From Actinomycetes bacterium (GTDB lineage: Bacteria > Actinomycetota > Acidimicrobiia > Acidimicrobiales > Palsa-688), in the NCBI GenBank assembly GCA_021850325.1, contig JAJZMF010000035.1:38603-102602 (forward strand): a stretch of DNA of 64,000 nt, in the 5' to 3' direction. A model generated the notes under the pieces. That model saw nothing but the letters and a program-made list of their open reading frames with translations, did not search any database and had not been told where the DNA came from. The position numbers and the translations under genes are program-made. Each line of letters starts with the position of its first letter. The stretch's first letter is position 1. This document shows, piece by piece, positions 59,133 to 64,000 of the stretch.

Positions 59133-59834
59133 TCAGATGGCGCAGCTACCGTCCTCGCACGCCGCACCGCCACCCGCTCCGACCGCCTCGAGAGCGGGGT
59201 GGGAGGCCGACCAGGCCTCCCGGAGGGCTCCCAGTACCGTCTGCGTGCTCTGGGCACCCGAGATCCCGTAGCGCCGGTCGATGACGAAGAAGGGCACCCC
59301 GTTGACGCCCAGCTCACGGGCTTCGGCTTCGTCTGCCCGCACCTGGTCCCCGTACATGCCCGAGGACAGGACCTCGGCGGCCTCGCCCCCGTCCAAGCCG
59401 ACCTCCTCGGCCAGCCGGACCAGCTCCGCATGGTCGCTGACGACTGCTCCCTCGCTGAAGTACGCGCTCAGCAACCGGCCCTTCAGCTCTCCCTGCAGGC
59501 CCTGCTCGCGGGCAAAGTGCAGCAGGCGGTGGGCATCGAAGGTGTTGGCCCTCGATGCCCGCTCGAAGTGGAAGTCCAAGCCCTCCTCCCCCGCCATCCG
59601 GGTGAGGCGCTCCTGGGAGGCCCGCGCCTCGGCCAGGCTCATCCCGTACTTGGCGGCGAGGTGCTCGGCCAGGTCAGCGTGCTCAACGGCGGGGGCGCGC
59701 GGATCGAGCTCGAAGGACCGCCAGACCACCTCGACCTCTTCTGCGTGCTCGAAGAGGTCGAGCGCCCGCTCGAAGCGGCGCTTGCCTATGGCACACCACG
59801 GGCACACGACATCGGAGAAGATCTCGACTTTCAC
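59133..59834 (-). CDS. DsbA/FrnE-family thiol oxidoreductase
   Basis: A 233-residue cytosolic protein. I choose GTG 59834, since the family begins with MKVEIFSDVVCPWC; a GTG at 59882 would add 16 unconserved residues. The active site is C11-P-W-C14. The helical insert follows (YGMSLAEARASQERLTRMAGEEGLDFHF, ANTFDAHRLLHFAREQG), and GVNGVPFFVIDRRYGISGAQ supplies the cis-proline. The last residues ACEDGSCAI add two further cysteines not normal for FrnE. Such proteins take part in stress thiol chemistry or act as 2-hydroxychromene-2-carboxylate isomerase-like enzymes. Confidence 0.92.
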   Translation of the reverse strand: MKVEIFSDVVCPWCAIGKRRFERALDLFEHAEEVEVVWRSFELDPRAPAVEHADLAEHLAAKYGMSLAEARASQERLTRMAGEEGLDFHFERASRANTFDAHRLLHFAREQGLQGELKGRLLSAYFSEGAVVSDHAELVRLAEEVGLDGGEAAEVLSSGMYGDQVRADEAEARELGVNGVPFFVIDRRYGISGAQSTQTVLGALREAWSASHPALEAVGAGGGAACEDGSCAI

Positions 59835-59919
59835 GTCTGGGGACCAACGCCCGCCCGCCCCGGGTATATTTCCGCCCGTCACACCCCGGTCCGGCCAGCT
59901 CGGGCACCGCGAGCTCTGC

Positions 59920-59950
59920 TATAACGGGAGAAAACGGACAGGGCCTGTCC
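59920..59950 (+). promoter_or_regulatory. Extended -10 promoter and leader hairpin before the membrane-protein pair
   Basis: TGC-TATAAC (59917-59925) is an extended -10 with a near-consensus hexamer and no obvious -35. Just downstream, GGACAG-GGC-CTGTCC (59936-59950) is a tight 6-bp hairpin in the leader, about 30 nt before the start at 59982. Confidence 0.55.
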
Positions 59951-59981
59951 ATCAGGGCCCCCGCTCTTGAAGCGAGGTCGG

Positions 59982-60632
59982 GTGAGCGACACGACGCTTG
60001 GGACGACCAGGGGGGTGAGCGCCGGCCCCGTGGCCGCGCCCACCGGCCAGCCTGTAGGCCCTGCCGTTCAAGGGGGGGTGGCCCCGTTGCGGGTCGTCCC
60101 AGTTGCCGGCCTGCCCCTCGTGGGTGCGGTGCTGGTGGGCTTGGTGGTAGCCGTATCGGTGGACAAGATGTGGGCGCTCGACTTCTTCCACGTGGTCGGT
60201 GGCGGCCTGTGGACCGGTATCGACCTGTTCCTGGGGTTCGTCATCGGGCCCGTCCTGGGGCGCATGAGCGTGCCCGCCCGGGCCGAGTTCAGCAGGCGCT
60301 TCATGCCCAAGATGCTCCTCATAATGCCCACACTGGTCATCGTCACCCTGTGCGCCGGCTGGCAGCTGGCCCGTCACGTCGGCTACCTGTCGGCGTCCAA
60401 CCCGCACCACCCCTGGGTCGTGGCCAGCTTCGTCGTGGTGGGCGTGATGGCGGTCGTGGCTCTCGGGCTGCTCGAACCGGCCAACGTCGCCGTGCTCTTC
60501 GAGCTTCGTAAGCCGAGGCCCAATGGTGAGGTGATCGGGAAGCTGATGAAGCGCTTCGTCTACACCGCCGGGGTCACCGGCGCCATGCAGGTGGCGACCC
60601 TGGTGATCATGACCAAGCTCGCTTCGTCATGA
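59982..60632 (+). CDS. Integral membrane protein (CopD/DUF2269-like)
   Basis: A membrane protein of about 216 residues. GTG 59982 has GAGG close upstream; a TTG at 59967 is in frame. After about 30 hydrophilic residues there are four or five helices: VPVAGLPLVGAVLVGLVVAVSV, LDFFHVVGGGLWTGIDLFLGFVIGPVL, MLLIMPTLVIVTLCAGWQL, WVVASFVVVGVMAVVALGLL. FFHVVGGGLWTGIDLFLG, with a histidine and GGLWxG, resembles the first helix of CopD/YozB/DUF2269-type membrane proteins that can bind haem or metal. It overlaps the next gene by 4 bp. Function unknown. Confidence 0.75.
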   Translation: MSDTTLGTTRGVSAGPVAAPTGQPVGPAVQGGVAPLRVVPVAGLPLVGAVLVGLVVAVSVDKMWALDFFHVVGGGLWTGIDLFLGFVIGPVLGRMSVPARAEFSRRFMPKMLLIMPTLVIVTLCAGWQLARHVGYLSASNPHHPWVVASFVVVGVMAVVALGLLEPANVAVLFELRKPRPNGEVIGKLMKRFVYTAGVTGAMQVATLVIMTKLASS

Positions 60633-61042
60633 GCCAGCCCAAGCCGGCTCCGGTGGTCCAGGTGGCCGTCGCCTCGATGATCGCGGTCATCACGGGTGGC
60701 ATCTACATGGCGGCGCAGCTCCCGAGGCGGCCTCCGCTGGGCGTCGGGGTGACCATGCTGGGCATCGGTGGCGGCCTCACCCTGGTCGCCGTCCTCCTGC
60801 TCGCCCGTCTGCGCCCGTTCGCCTGGGGTGCCTTCTTCACCGTCGCCCGCTGGGCCCTGCTGGCCTACCTCGTCATAACGGGCCTGCTCGAGTACGTGTT
60901 CATCCTCGACGGGACCAAGGGTGCGGTGCTGGCGGTCATGAGCCTCATGCTCATCGTGTTCGCAGTGGACGTACCGATGGTCATCGGCTTCACGGTCGCC
61001 CGTTACCAGCCTGCCGAGGGGACCGGGGCCTCTCTGCCCTGA
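60629..61042 (+). CDS. Small integral membrane protein
   Basis: A 137-residue protein with four hydrophobic segments, starting at ATG 60629 (ATGA overlap). Segments are VQVAVASMIAVITGGIYMAAQL, LGVGVTMLGIGGGLTLVAVLLLARL, FFTVARWALLAYLVITGLLEYVFIL and AVLAVMSLMLIVFAVDVPMVIGFTVARY. No charged motif suggests catalysis. It is the coupled partner of the preceding membrane protein and may form a complex with it. Its 3' end overlaps the convergent ogt gene by 53 bp. Confidence 0.72.
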   Translation: MSQPKPAPVVQVAVASMIAVITGGIYMAAQLPRRPPLGVGVTMLGIGGGLTLVAVLLLARLRPFAWGAFFTVARWALLAYLVITGLLEYVFILDGTKGAVLAVMSLMLIVFAVDVPMVIGFTVARYQPAEGTGASLP

Positions 61043-61685
61043 CCATGCCGGCTCCCTGCGGGGCCGGCGGCGCGCCGCGCCCGGCCTCCAGGTCGAGCAG
61101 GGCCGCCTTGGCCTCCTGACCTCCGGCATAGCCACCGAGGGACCCGTCGCTGCGCAGCACCCGGTGACAGGGCAGGACCACCGGCAGGGGATTGGTGGCA
61201 CAGGCGGTGCCCACGGCGCGAACAGCCCGGGGGTGGCCCGATGCGGCTGCCAGCGAGGTATAGGTGACCGTGGTGCCGTAGCCGACGCCGGCCAGGAGCT
61301 CGACAACCTGCCGACGGAACCCCCGGGCCAGCCTCAGGTCCAGCGCGAGCTCGAAGCGTTGACGGCGGCCCTCGAAGTACTCGTCGAGCTGGCGCGCTGT
61401 GCCGTCCAGTAACCGCGGGGCATGGAGCATCCGGGGGCTCACCAGGCTCGCCAGACGTGTGAGCTCGTCGTCATGGCCCTGGCGGGCGAAGGCCACACGC
61501 ACGAGCCCCACCGGGCTCGCTACGAGGAGGAGCGGGCCTATGGGCGTGCTCAGCTCCCGGTAGGCCAGGTCCAGCAGGCCTTCACCCGATGCAGCCGCGG
61601 CCAGGCGCTGGTGCAACCGTTCCGCGACGGCAGCATCGCCCGGACCACCTACCAACGTCGCCAGGAACTCGGCCGGTGTGCTCAT
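60990..61685 (-). CDS. ogt: O6-methylguanine-DNA methyltransferase (Ogt) with N-terminal extension
   Basis: A 231-residue protein starting at ATG 61685, overlapping the sigma-factor stop as ATGA. Residues about 45-200 are a complete Ogt/MGMT with RNase H-like N-domain (AYRELSTPIGPLLLVASPVGLVRVAF) and DNA-binding C-domain (YGTTVTYTSLAAASGHPRAVRAVGTACATNPLPVVLPCHRVLRSDG). The acceptor is C173 in PCHRV. It removes alkyl groups from O6-guanine in a suicide reaction. The first 45 residues (FLATLVGGPGDAAVAERLHQRLAAAASGEG) are extra compared with E. coli Ogt and helical. Coupling to an ECF sigma factor raises the possibility that this extension binds the sigma factor. Confidence 0.93.
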   Translation of the reverse strand: MSTPAEFLATLVGGPGDAAVAERLHQRLAAAASGEGLLDLAYRELSTPIGPLLLVASPVGLVRVAFARQGHDDELTRLASLVSPRMLHAPRLLDGTARQLDEYFEGRRQRFELALDLRLARGFRRQVVELLAGVGYGTTVTYTSLAAASGHPRAVRAVGTACATNPLPVVLPCHRVLRSDGSLGGYAGGQEAKAALLDLEAGRGAPPAPQGAGMVRAERPRSPRQAGNGRP

Positions 61686-62236
61686 GCCAACACCTCTCGG
61701 CCCAACCCGGACCGCAGGGACGCTATGCCGTCGGCGGCTGCCCTTCGCGCCGCGGCCTCGGTCGTGCCGACCAGGGCTGCCACCTGGGCATAGGGCAAGT
61801 CGGCAAGGTAGTGGTAGGCCACCGCGTCGCGCTGACGGGGCGGGAGGCGGCGCACGGCTTCCCAGAGCTCGGGTTCCGGCCCCGGGGGCCCGTTGTCGGC
61901 CTGGCAGGCCTCGGGCGCAGCCGTCCCACCCGGGTGGGCGCGGCCGCTGGCCCGGGCGCTGTCGATGGACTTGCGGTGGGCGATGGTGAGCAGCCAGGCC
62001 CGCAGGTCGCTGTCCGGGCGCAGCCGGGGGTAGGCCCTCAGGGCGGCCAGGAAGGTCTCGGACCAGGCGTCCTCGGCCTCGTGGGCGCCCGCCCTGGCCC
62101 GGCACACCCTGAGCACGGCGCTGCCGTAGGTCGCCACGACCTGTTCGAAGGGAGGAAGGCTCACCGGCGCCTGCTGTCCACCCGCGACCCGGCCCGCCTC
62201 GTCACGCCCGCTCCGCCCGTCACCACTGACCACCAC
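61682..62236 (-). CDS. ECF-type RNA polymerase sigma factor
   Basis: A protein of about 184 residues. GTG 62236 lies 7 nt after a TTAACA box; a GTG at 62164 (VSLPPFEQVVATYG) is another plausible start. Sigma2 is VVATYGSAVLRVCRARAGAHEAEDAWSETFLAALRAYPRLRPDSDLRAWLLTIAHRKSIDSARA. Sigma4 is WEAVRRLPPRQRDAVAYHYLADLPYAQVAALVGTTEAAARRAAADGIASLR. No classical zinc anti-sigma gene follows; instead the next, overlapping gene is ogt. A DNA-alkylation-responsive regulon is a reasonable guess. Confidence 0.9.
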   Translation of the reverse strand: MVVSGDGRSGRDEAGRVAGGQQAPVSLPPFEQVVATYGSAVLRVCRARAGAHEAEDAWSETFLAALRAYPRLRPDSDLRAWLLTIAHRKSIDSARASGRAHPGGTAAPEACQADNGPPGPEPELWEAVRRLPPRQRDAVAYHYLADLPYAQVAALVGTTEAAARRAAADGIASLRSGLGREVLA

Positions 62237-62527
62237 ATGCTGTTAACAACGCACCAGCATGCCCGGGCGTGAGGTCGGTGGGCGGCGGTGCCTCCGTGGC
62301 TCCGGAGCCTGTGTGCCGGGACGGGCGGGCCCGCACCCCCCCGACCGTGTGCCGGGAGCTACCTGGGCGTCTGTCCGAGGCCGGGCAGGGCCCGGTACTG
62401 TCGCGTAACCAACCGGGTGGGATGGCAGCGCCAGGTGGGAGAGGTCGGGCACGACCGGGCGGCCGAGCGCGACCACGCTCGTCGGTCCCGGGCAGGGTTA
62501 CGGGCACTTTGTTTGAGAGGGCGAGGT
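62237..62527. other. Divergent region upstream of the phosphoribosyltransferase gene
   Basis: About 290 bp between the sigma-factor and phosphoribosyltransferase genes. TACTGT (62396-62401) is a possible plus-strand -10, and a purine-rich stretch before 62528 supplies the Shine-Dalgarno. No convincing coding frame or structure was seen. Confidence 0.35.
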
Positions 62528-63052
62528 ATGGCTGAGGAACCCGAACACGCAGTGGAGGTGCTCACCTGGGAGGACTTCGGCCGGGCCAGCCGGCTGCTCG
62601 CCCAGCGCGTGGCGGACAGCGGGTACCGCCCCGACCTGATGGTGGCCATAGCCCGGGGAGGCCTCCCCGTGGGTGGCACCCTCGCCTACTCCCTCGGCCT
62701 CAAGAACTGCACGGCGATCAACGTGAAGTTCTACACCGGCATCGGCACCCGGCTCGACGTACCGGTGCTCCTGCCTCCCACCCCACCCCTGGTCGACCTG
62801 GCCGGCCTGCGCGTGCTGCTCGCAGACGACGTGGCCGATTCGGGCGAGACCCTGGCCATGGTGGTCGACCTCCTGCGGCCCCACGTAGCCGAGCTGCGCA
62901 CGGTCGTGCTGTACCACAAGCCCTGGTCGGTCGTCACTCCTGACTACAGCTGGGCCACCACGTCCGACTGGATCCACTTCCCATGGGACGAGCCGCCGGT
63001 GGTGGGCTCCGAGGTGGCAGCGGCCGGAGCAGAGGGGCCTGCCCAGGCCTGA
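62528..63052 (+). CDS. Purine-type phosphoribosyltransferase
   Basis: A 174-residue protein starting at ATG 62528 with GAGAGGGCGAGG upstream. The PRPP-binding motif is VLLADDVADSGETLAMVV (standard VLIVDDVxDTGxT). LMVAIARGGLPVGGTLAYSLGLK is the N-terminal loop, and IHFPWDEPP is the C-terminal region found in archaeal/actinobacterial hypoxanthine/xanthine phosphoribosyltransferases. It probably salvages a purine base to its nucleotide with PRPP. The exact base is not resolved. Confidence 0.9.
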   Translation: MAEEPEHAVEVLTWEDFGRASRLLAQRVADSGYRPDLMVAIARGGLPVGGTLAYSLGLKNCTAINVKFYTGIGTRLDVPVLLPPTPPLVDLAGLRVLLADDVADSGETLAMVVDLLRPHVAELRTVVLYHKPWSVVTPDYSWATTSDWIHFPWDEPPVVGSEVAAAGAEGPAQA

Positions 63053-63066
63053 CCAGGAGCGGCTGC

Positions 63067-64000
63067 TCAGGGCCCCGAGTAGCCAACCGAGAAGCCCGAT
63101 GCGCTGAGCGCCGACGGTGTAGCCACCGTGCCAGGGGCCTGGACCATGCTGACCTGCTGCAGAGCCGTCTCCGGCCCACCGGACATGCCCAGGCGGCTGA
63201 AAGTGACCGGGGGGGAGAACGGAGCAAGGTTGCTCTGCCGGCACGACGAGGTGCACTCCGTGGCCGCCTCGACCACCCAGTCGGCACTGGCGCCCGGGCC
63301 CCTGTAGTCCTGGGGCGGCGCCAGGTAGGACTGGCCCGTCGTGGCGTCACGAAGCTGGATCTCCCACGCTCCGGCCGCCACCTTCCAGATACTGACCGTC
63401 ACTACGTCCCCAGGTGAGACGTTGAGGCTGGGCACAGGCGTGGAGGCTGCGGGCAGCACCTCCCACCAGGCCTGCAGGCTGAACCCCGAGGCGCCGGAGG
63501 GGTCGGGCAGCTCGTCGACGCCAGCTTGGATGAGCGCTGAGCTGCTCGTGCCGTCCAGGCCGACCCACTCGGAGAACTGCGAGCCCGTTGGGGGCTTGGT
63601 TGCCGACGGCACGGTGAAGGTACCGGTGACCTCGCTGTAGGGGCCTCCCTGCGAGACGTAACCCGACCAGTTGGCGCTCTGGGCCGCGTACAGGGAGCCC
63701 GCCACCACCGAGCCCCCGGGGACCTCGGTGGCCGGGGGCGGGCCCTGGCCCGTGACAGGAGGCTGAGGAGCGGGCTGAGCAGCACCGGGGGAACCCGCAC
63801 CGGCCTGGCCCGTGCCCGACGGCCCTGCCTGGAGCCGGACATAGAACCGTCCCGGGTAGCTGCCCACGGCGTTGGCCGCCACCAGAGCAAAGGCAACCGT
63901 GCGGGCCACGGGGCTCGGGTTGGGCCCGATGGTCACCCGGGCGCTGAACTTTCCGCTGGCACAGCTGCGGGGGGCCTGCGAGTACACCACCGGGAACGAC
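63067..64000 (-). CDS. G1-family glutamic endopeptidase (eqolisin/peptidase A4), N-terminus outside window
   Basis: The C-terminal 310 residues or so of an exported protease; the frame is open through the right edge, so the true start and signal peptide lie outside. The first visible part (FPVVYSQAPRSCASGKFSARVTIGPNPSP) looks like an Ig-type domain. A proline-rich linker (QPAPQPPVTGQGPPPATEVPGG) leads into the G1 domain: QSANWSGYVSQGGPYSEVTGTFTVPS, FSEWVGLDG, LIQAGVDE with the catalytic glutamine, SLQAWWEVLP, and SADWVVEAAT with the catalytic glutamate. Two cysteines (TECTSSCRQ) may form a disulfide. G1 enzymes cleave proteins at acidic pH, in keeping with an acid-adapted host. It is convergent with the phosphoribosyltransferase gene. 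Confidence 0.88.
   Translation of the reverse strand, partial: SFPVVYSQAPRSCASGKFSARVTIGPNPSPVARTVAFALVAANAVGSYPGRFYVRLQAGPSGTGQAGAGSPGAAQPAPQPPVTGQGPPPATEVPGGSVVAGSLYAAQSANWSGYVSQGGPYSEVTGTFTVPSATKPPTGSQFSEWVGLDGTSSSALIQAGVDELPDPSGASGFSLQAWWEVLPAASTPVPSLNVSPGDVVTVSIWKVAAGAWEIQLRDATTGQSYLAPPQDYRGPGASADWVVEAATECTSSCRQSNLAPFSPPVTFSRLGMSGGPETALQQVSMVQAPGTVATPSALSASGFSVGYSGP

Noticed and set aside
1..64000. Search by eye for tRNA, rRNA, CRISPR arrays, insertion sequences and phage attachment sites
   Set aside because: No T-arm-like GTTCGAATC context, no regularly spaced repeats, no transposase or integrase motifs and no long flanking repeats were seen.

Overview
The window is about 64 kb of very GC-rich DNA (roughly 70% by eye) with almost no non-coding space, many GTG and TTG starts and long chains of 1-4 bp ATGA/GTGA/TGATG overlaps. 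Content points to an actinobacterium, most likely class Acidimicrobiia. It has an F420-type luciferase-like oxidoreductase, a mycothiol-enzyme (DinB-type) family member, a copy of the Mycobacterium tuberculosis Rv0081-Rv0087 locus, and a secreted protein ending in the 'GYWLV..G.VFAFGDA.F.GS' repeats typical of Acidimicrobiia. A G1-type (acid) glutamic peptidase at the right edge would suit an acid-tolerant host. No rRNA, tRNA, CRISPR array, insertion sequence or phage gene was recognised.

Layout. (1) 1-11.8 kb, minus strand: a YheO/DauR-type regulator with a good sigma-70 promoter, a complete Opp/Dpp oligopeptide-type ABC transporter, a class V aminotransferase and an orphan AceE-like thiamine-diphosphate enzyme, then a GrpB-like gene and a truncated unknown gene. 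This reads as one uptake-and-catabolism operon. (2) 12-19.5 kb, minus: an ArsR regulator followed by six complex-I/hydrogenase-4-like genes. The 'hydrogenase' large subunit has lost all four Ni-Fe cysteines, so this is an energy-converting hydrogenase-related (Ehr) complex, not a hydrogenase. (3) 19.7-23.4 kb: two convergent TSUP anion-transporter/DUF1634 modules, one ending in a GntR/UTRA regulator. Both promoters carry the same operator-like sequence centred on GTACGTAC. (4) 23.7-35 kb: a 1188-residue secreted kelch/Ig/repeat protein, a cobalamin adenosyltransferase, PepA, a GAF-GGDEF-HD-GYP protein, a secreted sulfatase and an ABC-2 exporter. (5) 35.5-42.8 kb: a Mg2+-sensor-like MgtE-N/CBS protein coupled to a divergent NRAMP (NrmT-like), an alpha/beta hydrolase, AlkB, an alkyltransferase-like protein, an F420-type oxidoreductase and an MFS transporter. 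(6) 43-52 kb: an anaerobic sulfatase-maturase facing a LacI-controlled operon of a sugar ABC importer plus two sulfatases, a probable sulfated-glycan module. (7) 52-64 kb: a large unknown protein, a mycothiol-type enzyme, a beta-hydroxyacid dehydrogenase, DUF302-thioredoxin, a ClC channel, a DsbA/FrnE oxidoreductase, two small membrane proteins, an ECF sigma factor coupled to an Ogt methyltransferase, a phosphoribosyltransferase and the partial G1 peptidase.

Many genes appear to be leaderless: a TAnnnT-like -10 box lies 7-9 nt before the start codon and no Shine-Dalgarno is present. Starts were chosen from this pattern, from stop/start overlaps, from Shine-Dalgarno sequences and from family lengths. 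All functional statements are by recognition of motifs; no database search was run.
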